DNA of 64,000 bases, from contig NKIM01000025.1 of NCBI GenBank assembly GCA_002255955.1, forward strand, positions 23,206-87,205, written 5' to 3'. The position numbers and the translations under genes were made by a program. Of the stretch, positions 18,520 through 27,152 are shown piece after piece. The notes beneath the pieces are model-generated. The model did no database searches. It worked only from the letters and a program-made list of their open reading frames with translations, and was not told the origin of the DNA. Origin of the DNA: Burkholderiales bacterium PBB2 (GTDB lineage: Bacteria; Pseudomonadota; Gammaproteobacteria; Burkholderiales; Burkholderiaceae_C). The stretch's first letter is position 1. Every line of letters starts with the position of its first letter.

Positions 18520-19476
18520 TCAGCCCGGTTTGGACGGCCGGGCTCGCTCCCGGTAGAAGGCGTCGATCTTGCTGCTGTAGTGACGGCGGGTGTCGGGGGT
18601 GAGCAGGCTTTCCACCACCTCGCGCAGAAAGCGGGCGCCAGCCGGCGTGCCCAGCACCCGGTCGATCTGGCGCAGTGCCGCCAAGCCCCAGGCATTGCGG
18701 GGGCAGGCCATGGCGCCGATCATGCCTTCGTCGGCACCCTGCACGGGCAGGGGCAGGAGCTCGGCCTCGCCGTTGCCGCCCAGGCTGCCGGGGGCGCTGC
18801 GCTGGATGGCTTCGTTGTCAGGCGCGCGCAGGCGCAGCATGAAGTCGTAGTCGAGGGTGTAGTCGGCGCGGTCGGCCAGCACCATGTTCAGCAGCTTGTC
18901 GGCCGCGCCGGCATGGGCGTAGAGCGAGACCGCGCTGGGGTTCGGGGCCTGCTTGAGCAGGGCGTCGAGGTGGGGGCCGTAGCTGCGCCCTTCAAACAAG
19001 GCGCCGCGCAGGCTGGTATCGGCCAGCAGGCGGGCCAGGTCCACTTCACCTGCACTGTTGCGCGGCAGGCGCTCCAGCCGGTCGCGGCGCACGATCAGCT
19101 GCGGTGGCGGCACCCACTGCGCGTCGATGAAGTAGGCCACGGCCTCACGCTCGGGCGTGCGCAGGGCCGCTGGAATGCACACGGGTTCGCCGCGCGCCAG
19201 CAGCTGCCAGCTGCGCTTGCTGTTGGCCACCAGGCTGCGTTGCTGGATCTGGGGCAGGCGCTCGCTCAGGTAGGCCACCAGCCGGTCGGAGTAGCCCAGG
19301 CTGCGGCCGGGCCCGGGGCCGGCGACTTTGCTGTCGGGCATCAGCCAGGTGATTTGATGGACGTCCGGCTCGGGGCTTCGTGCGGCTGAGGCCGCATGCG
19401 GTGCGGCGACTGCGGTCTGGCTCATGAAGCCCAGGGCGCAGATCAGGGTCGACAGGCCTGTGGGGTTTGTGGTCAA
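18520..19476 (-). CDS. TIGR02285-type periplasmic protein (copy 2)
   Basis: About 318 residues from a TTG at 19476, which would give a signal peptide (STLICALGFMSQTAVAAPHA). The frame is open further, to 19692, but that stretch is low-complexity and lacks a signal sequence. The domain repeats the order seen in copy 1: VHQITWLMPDSK, RLVAYLSERLPQIQ, LIVRRDRLERLPRNSAG, NMVLADRADYTLDY, GAMACPRNAWGLAALRQID and VLGTPAGARFLREVVES. Tandem copies on one strand suggest gene duplication, with 243 bases between them. The function is unknown; a binding-protein role is inferred from the fold-like pattern. Confidence 0.72.
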   Translation of the reverse strand: MTTNPTGLSTLICALGFMSQTAVAAPHAASAARSPEPDVHQITWLMPDSKVAGPGPGRSLGYSDRLVAYLSERLPQIQQRSLVANSKRSWQLLARGEPVCIPAALRTPEREAVAYFIDAQWVPPPQLIVRRDRLERLPRNSAGEVDLARLLADTSLRGALFEGRSYGPHLDALLKQAPNPSAVSLYAHAGAADKLLNMVLADRADYTLDYDFMLRLRAPDNEAIQRSAPGSLGGNGEAELLPLPVQGADEGMIGAMACPRNAWGLAALRQIDRVLGTPAGARFLREVVESLLTPDTRRHYSSKIDAFYRERARPSKPG

Positions 19477-19830
19477 AGACCGAGGGCGGCCAAAGAAGCC
19501 AAGGCAGCGGGCCGCGCGATCAAAGGCAGAAGAGAGAGCAGCAGCAGGGCGGGGCACAGGATTCACACGAGACCGTCGGAACCGGGTCGCTGCTGCAGCT
19601 GGATCAGATGCAGCGGCGACCTCAATAAAAACCAAAAAACAGGAGATGGCAGACGGGGCGACTCCAGGCTCCAACTCAGGGAGCAGCCCCACCTCGGAGC
19701 CGCCCGGGCCTCTGAGGCGCGCCGAGCATAGCGGTGGCCCTCCCTCCTGCGGCTCAGGGTTTTGCCGCGCTGCTGCGCATTTGTGCGCAGCGCGGAAGAG
19801 ACAGGTGTCGCCCGGGGCGCTGCGTCGCCC
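19477..19830. other. Intergenic region, no gene recognised
   Basis: A 354-base stretch between the second TIGR02285 gene and the next stop codon. It holds the possible 5' extension of the TIGR02285 gene and an A-rich patch (about 19625-19645) that reads as a T-rich patch on the minus strand and could be part of its promoter. I see no RNA gene or clear terminator. Confidence 0.4.
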
Positions 19831-20184
19831 TCAGGCCGTGCCCACCATCAGGTCGATCAGTTCCTTGACGAATTCCAGGGCTTCTTCCGGCGTGGCGAAG
19901 TAGTACTCGCCGCCGAGGTCGGCGACATCGCCATCTGGGCCGATGTGGACGACGGACCAGCCCTCCGCGCCGCCGCCGATGGCGCACACCCCGAAGCTGC
20001 CCGGGGCCAAGGTCTTGGCCGAACCGGCCGTGACGAAGATGTCTTTGTTCTGGTGGGAGTGGTAGCGTTTCACCGCGCCATTGTCGCTGCCGCAACAGGG
20101 GCAGCGGGTCGGCGGGTGAATGCGCGCGGGCCTCCTAGAATCGCCGCTCGATGAATGGAACCCAATCGGGGAGGCCGCAGGCAT
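19831..20184 (-). CDS. Hypothetical small protein with CPCC motif (start uncertain)
   Basis: The credible part begins around CPCCGSDNGAVKRYHSHQN and runs through FVTAGSAKTLAPGSFGVCAI to the C-terminus EEALEFVKELIDLMVGTA, about 90 residues of ordinary globular composition. The only ATG in frame near it, at 20184, overlaps the start of the divergent DUF427 gene and adds a poor N-terminus, so the true start may be a rarer codon near 20125 or the GTG near 20077. I do not recognise the family. A CxC-C cluster could bind a metal, but a single pair is weak evidence. Confidence 0.4.
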   Translation of the reverse strand: MPAASPIGFHSSSGDSRRPARIHPPTRCPCCGSDNGAVKRYHSHQNKDIFVTAGSAKTLAPGSFGVCAIGGGAEGWSVVHIGPDGDVADLGGEYYFATPEEALEFVKELIDLMVGTA

Positions 20185-20464
20185 GACCAAAGCAATCTGG
20201 AACGGCGTCGTGATCGCCGAAAGCGATGACACGGTGCTGATGGACGGCAACCACTACTTCCCCGCCGAGGCGCTGAAGCGCGAGTACACCAGCTTCAGCA
20301 ACCACCGCAGCAGCAGCGACAAGGGGCAGGCCCAGTACCTGAGCCTGTTCGTCAACGGCGAGCTCAACCCCGATGCGGTCTGGTTCTATGCCGAGCCGAC
20401 CGAATCAGCTGCCGCCATTCGCGGGCGTTATGCCTTTTGGAAGGGCGTGCAGATCAGCGACTGA
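20183..20464 (+). CDS. DUF427 domain protein
   Basis: A 93-residue protein matching the DUF427 pattern throughout: AIWNGVVIAESDDTVLMDGNHYFP, then EYTSFSNHRSSSDKGQAQYLSL, and AAAIRGRYAFWKGVQI at the end. The ATG at 20183 has GAGG about 10 bases upstream. A TAGAAT box at 20136-20141 is a likely -10. The family is widespread and its biochemical role is unknown. Confidence 0.85.
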   Translation: MTKAIWNGVVIAESDDTVLMDGNHYFPAEALKREYTSFSNHRSSSDKGQAQYLSLFVNGELNPDAVWFYAEPTESAAAIRGRYAFWKGVQISD

Positions 20465-20494
20465 GCGCCGCTGACGCGGCGCCAAGTTCTGCCA

Positions 20495-21742
20495 TCAGGG
20501 CCGCGTGCTCAGCACCTGCCCGCCCGCGCCCAGGCTCTTGCGCGGCCACAGCGCCCACAGGCGCAGCGGCTGCTTCATGCGGCCGGCTTGCGCTTCGGCG
20601 TCGCGGCCCCAGCCCCAGAAGAAGTCGGCGCGCACAGCGCCGGTGATGGCGCTGCCGGTGTCCTGGGCCATGACCAGGCGGCGCAGCGGCGAGTTGCCGC
20701 TTTGCAGCGGATCGCCGGCTTCCAGCCAGAGGGCGGTGCCGTAGGGGATGCTGCCGCGGTCCACCGCGACCGAGCGGCCGGGTGTCAGCGGCACGCCTTG
20801 GGCGCCGCGCGGGCCGATGTTGGGGTCGGCCAGGGGCTCTTCGCGGAAGAAGACATAGCGCGGGTTGCTCCACAGCACCTCGCGGGCCTGCTGCGGGTTG
20901 CGACGCAGCCAGTCGCGGATGGCCGGCCAGGACGCCTCGCCGGGGCGCAGCTCGCCGCGCTCGATCAAGAGCTTGCCGATCGATTGATACGGGTGGTCGT
21001 TGTGGCCGGCAAAGGCCAGGCGCACCCAGCTGCCGTTCTCGTCGTTGGGGTGGCTTTTCACCCGCAGCCGGCCCGAGCCCTGGATCTGCAGGACCAGCAG
21101 GTCCAGCGGGTCGTCCAGATAAGCCAGCTCCAGGCCGCGCAGGCGCTGGCGCTGCTCGCCTTCGAGCTGCTGGCGGCTGAAGTAGGGGCGGCGCTGCTGC
21201 AGATCGGGCGGCGCGGCATGCACGGGCACCTGGTAGCCGCCCAGCGGCTTGCGCGTGGCGTCCAGCATGGGTTCGAAGTAGCCGGTCAGCAGGCCTTGCG
21301 TCTCGCCCTCGGGCGATTCGACGCGAAAGGCTTGCAGGTGCTGCATCAGCCACAGCGTGACCTCGTGGTCGTCGCCCGGTGAAGCCAGTGCGGCGCGGGC
21401 GCAGAGCTCGGCCCAGCCGGCCGCCGGCCGCGCGCAGCCCTGCAGCAGCGCCGGCCAGAGCTCAGCAGCGCGGTCTTCGCCCCAGCCGGGCAGCTCGCTC
21501 CAGTCCACCGCCACCCAGCGCGAGCGCTCGCGCTGCAGCACCAGGCGCGCGCGCTCGGGGCTGCCGGCGCTGTGGGCTCCACTCGGGGTGGCTGGCTCGC
21601 TGGGTGCGGTGGGCTTGCTGCCGGGGCCCGGCGGCGTGGCCGGTGGCAGTGGCGTGCTCGAGCAGGCCGCCAGCAGCCCTAGAATCGCGGCGGCTGCGCC
21701 CTGCCGCAGCCGTTCACACCACGCATTCGAGGCCGACGCCAT
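20495..21742 (-). CDS. mltA: Membrane-bound lytic murein transglycosylase A
   Basis: A 415-residue lipoprotein. From the ATG at 21742 the signal peptide ends in LLAAC (lipobox). MltA landmarks follow: LLTGYFEPMLDAT, VQIQGSGRL-type segment (LVLQIQGSGRLRV), and the C-terminal 3D domain with MAQDTGSAITGAVRADFFWG, where the Asp of DTGSAI is the catalytic acid in the family. The enzyme cleaves peptidoglycan glycan strands to 1,6-anhydro-muropeptides at the outer membrane. Its start codon overlaps that of the divergent 42-residue protein inside one CCATGG palindrome. The frame is open further upstream, into that small gene, and I regard this extension as a shadow. Confidence 0.9.
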   Translation of the reverse strand: MASASNAWCERLRQGAAAAILGLLAACSSTPLPPATPPGPGSKPTAPSEPATPSGAHSAGSPERARLVLQRERSRWVAVDWSELPGWGEDRAAELWPALLQGCARPAAGWAELCARAALASPGDDHEVTLWLMQHLQAFRVESPEGETQGLLTGYFEPMLDATRKPLGGYQVPVHAAPPDLQQRRPYFSRQQLEGEQRQRLRGLELAYLDDPLDLLVLQIQGSGRLRVKSHPNDENGSWVRLAFAGHNDHPYQSIGKLLIERGELRPGEASWPAIRDWLRRNPQQAREVLWSNPRYVFFREEPLADPNIGPRGAQGVPLTPGRSVAVDRGSIPYGTALWLEAGDPLQSGNSPLRRLVMAQDTGSAITGAVRADFFWGWGRDAEAQAGRMKQPLRLWALWPRKSLGAGGQVLSTRP

Positions 21743-21869
21743 GGGATTGATCTTGCTGGAGGCTTTGGGGGCCTTGGCGCTGTTCGTGTTCATCATCTGG
21801 TGGACCATGTTTTCCGGTCGCAAGGGCGGCGAGCGTCGCCTGCCGGAGCAGGACGAGCAGGACAAATAA
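21741..21869 (+). CDS. Small single-pass membrane protein, 42 residues
   Basis: The frame starts at the ATG at 21741 with GAGG about 9 bases upstream and encodes MGLILLEALGALALFVFIIW followed by a charged tail rich in Arg, Glu, Asp and Lys (SGRKGGERRLPEQDEQDK). One membrane helix (about residues 3-22) and a cytoplasmic tail by the positive-inside rule. Proteins of this look occur in related Burkholderiales as far as I remember. No function is known. It lies divergent from mltA, with start codons overlapping, and ends 12 bases before the convergent Gcr-type gene. Confidence 0.6.
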   Translation: MGLILLEALGALALFVFIIWWTMFSGRKGGERRLPEQDEQDK

Positions 21870-21880
21870 GTCGTCGGCGC

Positions 21881-23920
21881 TCAGTCCTTGGGCGGCAGGA
21901 AGAAGCTGCGCGGCTGCGCCCGGAAGCGCTGCCAGATCGAGTGGCGCAGCAAGGCCTGGTCAGCCAGCTGGATGCCGCGTGAGCGCAGCGCCACACGCAG
22001 GGCCAGGTAGAAGCTGACGCCCAGGTTCAGCACACCGGTCAGTGCAATGCCGGCCACGCACCACCAGAACGCCGGCTGCTGCAGCACCTCAAATCCCAGC
22101 GCACCCACGGCCGCGGCCAGCTGGCCGGTGGACAGGGTCACGTGGCGCACCTCGATGGGCAGACCGATGAAGGACAGCAGGGCCGGCACCAGGCCCAGCA
22201 TCAGGCCCAGCGAGATATTGGCCGCCAGGCCCGAAACATTGCCGCGCCACCAGGCCGCCCAGCGTTGTGCGCGCGCCTGGCCCAGGCGGGCGATCAGACC
22301 GGGGTTCCAGGCGATTGCCGCGTCCACGCGGTGCAGCACAAACCAGTTCTCCACCCAGCCGGCGATCAGGCTGCTGGCGAACAGCAGCACGCCGGTGAAG
22401 GCCGCGAACAGGGGCGAGGGGCCAAGCAGGCTGAGTGAATGCAGCACGTAGTGCGCATTCTTTTCGCCCACCAGCGGCGCGCCCATCAAGAGGCCGCTGA
22501 GCAGCTGCACGCCCAGCACCACCGGCGCCACCACGGCCAGATTGCCCAGGATGCCGGCGATCTGCGAGCGCAGCAGATGCGCCACCTCATCGACAAAGCT
22601 GCTCAGGCCTTCCGGCGTGTTGATGTGCTGCAGCTTGGCGGCCATGGCCGGCGCCGTCATGGCCGGCTGCTTGGTGGCCACTGTCCAGTGCAGCAAGTGG
22701 ATGATGACGAAGCTGGCCGCGTAGTTCACGCCTGACCAGAAGCCGGCCCAGAACGCGGTCAGTCCCAGGGCCATGACCATGAACTTGGCGAAGGTGGTCC
22801 CGGCGATGATGGCGCCGCCGCCGGCCGCGTGGCGCAGCATCTGGCGGTAGTCCTCGCGGCTGCGGGTGATGTAGTGCTCGCCGGTCTCGGCGCTGCGCTC
22901 GGCCACCTTGCGGGCCAGCAGCGAGTAGTGGTGCGAGAACAGGGTGCGGATGCTGCGCCGCTCATGGCCCACGCGCACCAGGCCGGCCAGCAGCCGGGCC
23001 AGCTCGCGCGGGCTTTGCTCGGCGCCCAGGCAATCCAGCAAAGCCTCGATGCGCTGCACCCGCGCCAGCATCTGCTCCACGGCAAAGACGATGTCCACCG
23101 ACACGCCGTAGGCCTCCAGATGCTCGGGCACGCTGGCTGCCGCGCGCTGGCAGACATCGAGCAGGGCGCGCAGCAGCTGCAGGGCCTGGCCGCTGCGCGC
23201 CGCGTCACCGCTGCGCAGGGCCTGGATCAGCTGGTCGCAGGCGCCGGCCAGTTGTTCAAACGGTTGATCGGCGAGCAGCTCGGGGCTCATGCGCTTGCGC
23301 AAGGGGCCCGAGAGACCGGCCGCGCGCACGCTGCTGACCAGCACGGTCAGGCCGCGCAGCATGGCTTCGCGCCACTGCGGTTTGGTGTCGGGCGCGGCGC
23401 TGGTCTCGCTGGCGGCGGGCAGGGCCGGGTTCAGCAGGGCGGCCAGGCGCTGCAGCAGGGGCTCGTCCAGGGCCAGCAGCCATTGCTCGTCGCTGTCTTC
23501 GGGGAAGAGCAGGCCGAACAGCTCGGCCAGATCGCGGGTGTCGGCCGTGCGTGGCAGCAAGCGCTGCTGCAGGCGGTGCTGGAACTCGGCCCAGAGTGCC
23601 ACACGCGGCGCAAAGCCGACATCGGCGAACAGGCCGCTGGCGTCGATGTCGCGCCAGATCGAGTTGAGCAGCAGGCGCACCGCCTGCGCGTGCTCGGGGT
23701 TGCGCTCCAGCACATTGAGCAGATGCTTGAGCCGCAGCACGGGCAGCAGGCTGCTGCCGCTGCGCTCGCGTTCTTCTTCGCGGCTGGGCGGGTGGCGCAG
23801 CCATTCGAGCAGTCGGGCCAGCCAGAGATTGCGTGCAGCCAGTTCGGCGCGCGGATCGGCGGCGTTGAGCAGGGCGGTCAGGTCCCAGCTCGGCGCGCGG
23901 CGCAGCGAGCCCCCCATCAT
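21881..23920 (-). CDS. Gcr/COG4389 family membrane protein (annotated as site-specific recombinase)
   Basis: A 679-residue protein of the PF10136-type family, often labelled site-specific recombinase. The N-terminal half (to about residue 330) is soluble and helical. The second half contains about six hydrophobic segments (FMVMALGLTAFWAGFWSGV, IAGILGNLAVVAPVVLGVQL, LFAAFTGVLLFASSLIAGWV, LGLMLGLVPALLSFIGLPI and others). No catalytic Tyr or Ser recombinase motif is visible, so the common name is doubtful. The ATG at 23920 overlaps the apaG stop by one base (TGATG), showing translational coupling. Confidence 0.8.
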   Translation of the reverse strand: MMGGSLRRAPSWDLTALLNAADPRAELAARNLWLARLLEWLRHPPSREEERERSGSSLLPVLRLKHLLNVLERNPEHAQAVRLLLNSIWRDIDASGLFADVGFAPRVALWAEFQHRLQQRLLPRTADTRDLAELFGLLFPEDSDEQWLLALDEPLLQRLAALLNPALPAASETSAAPDTKPQWREAMLRGLTVLVSSVRAAGLSGPLRKRMSPELLADQPFEQLAGACDQLIQALRSGDAARSGQALQLLRALLDVCQRAAASVPEHLEAYGVSVDIVFAVEQMLARVQRIEALLDCLGAEQSPRELARLLAGLVRVGHERRSIRTLFSHHYSLLARKVAERSAETGEHYITRSREDYRQMLRHAAGGGAIIAGTTFAKFMVMALGLTAFWAGFWSGVNYAASFVIIHLLHWTVATKQPAMTAPAMAAKLQHINTPEGLSSFVDEVAHLLRSQIAGILGNLAVVAPVVLGVQLLSGLLMGAPLVGEKNAHYVLHSLSLLGPSPLFAAFTGVLLFASSLIAGWVENWFVLHRVDAAIAWNPGLIARLGQARAQRWAAWWRGNVSGLAANISLGLMLGLVPALLSFIGLPIEVRHVTLSTGQLAAAVGALGFEVLQQPAFWWCVAGIALTGVLNLGVSFYLALRVALRSRGIQLADQALLRHSIWQRFRAQPRSFFLPPKD

Positions 23921-24294
23921 CAATGCAGGGCGCCGCTGTCGGCGAGCAGGAACTCGGGCACCTCGGCGTAGAACACTTCGGCGTTCTCGGTGGCGCAGAG
24001 GAAGCGGCCGCGCATGCTGCCTTGCGGCGTGGCGATCTGCGCCCAGGAGCTGTACTGGAAGCTCTGGCCCGGTGCCAGCAGGGGCTGGTGGCCCACGACC
24101 GCCAGGCCATGGACTTCCTGCTCATGGCCGCGCGCATCGACGATGTGCCAATGCCGGCCGATCAGCTGGGCGCTGATGTCGCCGGTGTTCTCGATCGTGA
24201 TCGTGTAGCTGAAGGCGTACAGGTCTTGCGCGACATCGGTCTGTTCGGGCAGGACTTGCACGAGCGCGGAGCATTTGAACTGAGGCTTGGGCAT
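23920..24294 (-). CDS. apaG: ApaG (Co2+/Mg2+ efflux-associated, DUF525)
   Basis: A 124-residue protein of a single fibronectin-like ApaG fold: FSYTITIENTGDISAQLIGRHW, VDARGHEQEVHGLAVVG, QPLLAPGQSFQYSSWA and the MRGRFLCATENAEVFYAEVPEF C-terminus. Length is typical (about 125). The role in bacteria is unclear, although mutants in some enterics show cobalt and magnesium phenotypes. Upstream partner of the Gcr-type gene in a coupled operon. Start ATG at 24294. Confidence 0.92.
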   Translation of the reverse strand: MPKPQFKCSALVQVLPEQTDVAQDLYAFSYTITIENTGDISAQLIGRHWHIVDARGHEQEVHGLAVVGHQPLLAPGQSFQYSSWAQIATPQGSMRGRFLCATENAEVFYAEVPEFLLADSGALH

Positions 24295-24396
24295 GCGGCC
24301 GATTCTAGGTTGTCCCTCTGGCCGGAGCGCTATGCTGCGGCCCAAGCCCTTGTGTTCGGGCGGCCTTGGTCTTTTTGCCTCTTCTTTGCCACCGTC

Positions 24397-25032
24397 ATGA
24401 CCCCGCAACAAACCTTGTATTTGCCGGCCGATGGCTGGCCCCGCTGCCGGTGGTGCGCCGCCGCGCCCGGTGATGCCGTCTATCTGGAGTACCACGACAG
24501 CGAGTGGGGCTTTCCGGTGGCCGATGACCGCCGGCTGTTCGAGAAGCTGTGCCTGGAGGGCTTTCAGTCGGGCCTGTCCTGGCGCACCATCCTCAACAAG
24601 CGTGAGGCCTTTCGGGCCGCCTTTGCCAACTTCGAGATCGAGCGCATGGCCCGCTTCGGCCCTGAAGATGTCGAGCGCCTCTTGCAGGACGCCGGCATCG
24701 TGCGCCACCGCGGCAAGATCGAGGCCGTGATCCATAACGCCGCCCGCGCACGGGAGCTGGTGGCCGAGCAGGGCTCGCTCGCGCGCTACATCTGGGGCTT
24801 CGAACCCAGCCATCACGCGGTGCCGGTGCCGGGCGAGATCGCCACCGAATCCGACGCCTCGCGTGCCTTGTCCAAGGACTTGAAAAAGCGCGGCTGGAAG
24901 TTTGTCGGCCCGACCACCATGTACGCATTCCTGCAATCCATGGGTCTGATCAACGACCATGCGCCGGGATGCATCACGCGCGAGAAGGTGGCCGTGGCGA
25001 GGGCGCAGTTTCGTTCGCCGGCAGGTGGTTGA
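24397..25032 (+). CDS. tag: DNA-3-methyladenine glycosylase I
   Basis: A 211-residue enzyme that removes 3-methyladenine from alkylated DNA. Family motifs are present: PRCRWCAAAPGDAVYLEYHDSEWG at the N-terminus (zinc Cys/His ligands), FEKLCLEGFQSGLSWRTIL, and the C-terminal GWKFVGPTTMYAFLQSMGLIND followed by HAPGC, which supplies the remaining zinc ligands. ATG at 24397. The frame is open upstream, but that part is the shadow of apaG. Divergent from apaG. Confidence 0.93.
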   Translation: MTPQQTLYLPADGWPRCRWCAAAPGDAVYLEYHDSEWGFPVADDRRLFEKLCLEGFQSGLSWRTILNKREAFRAAFANFEIERMARFGPEDVERLLQDAGIVRHRGKIEAVIHNAARARELVAEQGSLARYIWGFEPSHHAVPVPGEIATESDASRALSKDLKKRGWKFVGPTTMYAFLQSMGLINDHAPGCITREKVAVARAQFRSPAGG

Positions 25033-25452
25033 AAGCGGCACGAAGCAGCCTTTGGTTTTGTTCGTGAGGCCCTGCAGCCCGTGCCGCCGCCGGGCTCATG
25101 GTTCCGGGGTCGGCCCTGGCGGGCCGACTTCCCTGCGCTGCTCGCACCTCGGGGCTGGCGCATAACTCACTTCGCTCCCTGCGTTCGCTTCGTTCAGACA
25201 GAAACGCCAAGTCAGAACTTGAAGCGCGCGAGTACGCGCGCGCCCCGAGGCGCTGCGCTGCTCGGCCCTTCAAAAATCGCCCGGCAGCGGCACGGGCTGC
25301 AGGGCGCTTGCATCGCGGTCGACGAGCCCCTTCGACGGTGGAGCCCGCCGAATCCGGCGGCGGGACGAGACACCGCAGCGTGAGCGATCGGCACAACGAA
25401 GGTCCGCAATGTGCCGCAACCAGCCTCACGTCAAAGCACAGCGCGCGAGCCA
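25033..25452. repeat. Gene-free region, possible dispersed repeat
   Basis: A 420-base stretch with no credible gene. It is rich in short palindromic words (for example CGCGCGAGTACGCGCGCG near 25228) and reads on both strands as Arg/Ser-rich low-complexity peptides such as SERSERRERSEL, a pattern I associate with interspersed intergenic sequences in Burkholderiales that are often miscalled as ORFs. Copy number cannot be judged from one window. Confidence 0.35.
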
Positions 25453-25496
25453 GGAAAACAAGAAGCCGCCAGGGTGCTCTCGCACCGCTGGCGGCT
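25453..25496 (-). terminator. Rho-independent terminator of fasciclin operon
   Basis: A long hairpin in two stacked stems: AGCCGCCAG (25464-25472) with CTGGCGGCT (25488-25496), and inside it GGTGC/GCACC with a four-base loop. Read on the minus strand it is followed by a T-rich tail (TTCTTGTTTT). It lies 20 bases beyond the stop of the last fasciclin gene. Confidence 0.85.
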
Positions 25497-25515
25497 GGGC
25501 GGGCGAGTTGCCGGC

Positions 25516-25968
25516 TTACTTGGGCATGATCACGCTGTCGATGACGTGAATCACGCCGTTGTCAGCGGCGATGTCGGTGGCGGTGACCTTGGCCTGGTCG
25601 ACTGTGACGCCGCCCATGGTGCCGATGGTCAGTTCGCTGCCTTGCACGGTCTTGACCTTGCCGGCCTTGACGTCCTTGGCCATGACCTTGCCCGGCACGA
25701 CGTGGTAGGTCAGCACGGCGGTGAGCTTGGCCTTGTCCTTCAGCAGCGCTTCCAGATCGGCCTTGGGCACCTTGGCGAACGCTTCGTCGGTCGGGGCGAA
25801 GACGGTGAAGGGACCCTTGCCCTTGAGGGTGTCGACCAGACCGGCCGCTTGCAGGGCGGTGGCCAGGGTCTTGAAGTTGCCGGCGGCCACCGCGGTGTCG
25901 ACGATGTCCTTGGCTTGGGCAGACAGGGCGCTCAGGCTCAGGGCGGTGATGGCGATGAAGTGCTTCAT
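25516..25968 (-). CDS. Secreted fasciclin (FAS1) domain protein
   Basis: A 150-residue protein: a short signal peptide ([18 protein letters not shown]) and one FAS1 domain with the H1 box [17 protein letters not shown], the central YH motif ([11 protein letters not shown]) and the H2 box [16 protein letters not shown] at 25968 with AAAGG 6 bases upstream. FAS1 domains mediate adhesion or matrix contacts. Third and last gene of a three-gene fasciclin operon, 60 bases after the double-domain lipoprotein. Confidence 0.92.
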   Translation of the reverse strand: MKHFIAITALSLSALSAQAKDIVDTAVAAGNFKTLATALQAAGLVDTLKGKGPFTVFAPTDEAFAKVPKADLEALLKDKAKLTAVLTYHVVPGKVMAKDVKAGKVKTVQGSELTIGTMGGVTVDQAKVTATDIAADNGVIHVIDSVIMPK

Positions 25969-26027
25969 GGTGTTGCCTTTGGTGGTGGTGCTTGGGTTGG
26001 TGAACGAAAAAGTGGAGAGCTGGGTGA

Positions 26028-26981
26028 TCACTGCTTGGGCAGGATGACCTTGTCGATCAGGTGTACGACGCCGTTGCTGGTCATCACGTCGGTGGCGGTG
26101 ATGCGGGCTTTGCGGCCGTTGCGGTCGGTGATGTCGAGGTTGGCGTCCACCGTCAGGCTCTCGCCTTGCACGGTGTTGACGGCGGTGCCGATCGGTACAT
26201 CGGCCTTGAGCACGCGGCCCGAGAGCACGTGGTAGGTCAGGACCTTGGTGAGCAGCGGCTTGTTGGCCAGCAGCTCGGCCTTGGTGACGCCCAACTCGGT
26301 CAGCAGTGCGGCGAAGGCCGCGTTGGTCGGCGCGAAGACGGTGAAGGGGCCGGTGCCGCTGAGGGTCGCGCCCAGGTCGGCGGCCACCACGGCTTCGACC
26401 AGGATGCTCAGATCGGGCGTGGCGATCGCCGTTTCCACCAGGTTCTTGTTGGCGGGCAGGATCACTTTGTCGATCACGTGGATCAGGCCGTTGCTGCCAG
26501 CCACGTCGGTGGCGGTGATCTTGGCCTTGCGGTTGCGGCCGTCGGTGATCACCAGGTCACTGGCCACGGCATCGACCTTGAAGATGCCGCCCTGCACGGT
26601 GGTGATCGCCTTGCCGGCCGGCACCGCAGCCTTGGCGACGCGGGCGGGCAGCACGTGGTAGGTCAGCACCGTCTTGAGCAGGTCTTTGTTGGCCAGCAGC
26701 TGCTCCTTGGTCACGCCCAGCTCGGTCAGCAGGGCGGCGAAGGCATCGTTGGTCGGCGCAAACACGGTGAAGGGGCCGGGGCCCGACAAGGTGGTGGCCA
26801 GGTCGGCGGCGACCACCGCTTCGACCAGGATGCTGAAGCGCGCATCGCCCTTGGCCACGTCGACCAGGGTCGGTTCCGGCTTGGGTGGCGGTGCAGGGTC
26901 ATCGCCGCCGCCGCAGGCGCTCAGCATCAGGGCAGCAGAGCCCAGCAGGATCCAAGGTTTCAGCCAATTGATGAGGGACAT
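26028..26981 (-). CDS. Lipoprotein with two fasciclin (FAS1) domains
   Basis: A 317-residue lipoprotein. The ATG at 26981 has AAGGAG upstream and gives a signal peptide ending LMLSAC (lipobox) followed by [14 protein letters not shown], a surface-linker type sequence. Two FAS1 repeats follow (about residues 38-170 and 175-317), each with the H1 box [10 protein letters not shown], the YH motif and the H2 box ([13 protein letters not shown] and [13 protein letters not shown]). The two repeats are very similar, pointing to internal duplication. Probably exposed on the outer membrane. Middle gene of the operon. Confidence 0.92.
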   Translation of the reverse strand: MSLINWLKPWILLGSAALMLSACGGGDDPAPPPKPEPTLVDVAKGDARFSILVEAVVAADLATTLSGPGPFTVFAPTNDAFAALLTELGVTKEQLLANKDLLKTVLTYHVLPARVAKAAVPAGKAITTVQGGIFKVDAVASDLVITDGRNRKAKITATDVAGSNGLIHVIDKVILPANKNLVETAIATPDLSILVEAVVAADLGATLSGTGPFTVFAPTNAAFAALLTELGVTKAELLANKPLLTKVLTYHVLSGRVLKADVPIGTAVNTVQGESLTVDANLDITDRNGRKARITATDVMTSNGVVHLIDKVILPKQ

Positions 26982-27152
26982 CGTCGTGCTCCTTACTTGA
27001 ATTGAACAAAAGAGAGGTTGAGGAACGAGGGCAAGGCCCATGCGAGAGACAAGCAGCAAGACAGGCAGGCTCACGCCCACCCGGCCGCGCCTGGAGGGCA
27101 CGGCTGGAGAGAACAAAGGGAAAGTGGAAGAGAACCGGGTGTGGCGCTGGCC

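Noticed and set aside
20454..21353. Alternative minus-strand frame over mltA
   Set aside because: Arg/Pro/Ala-rich composition and overlap with the well-supported mltA reading.
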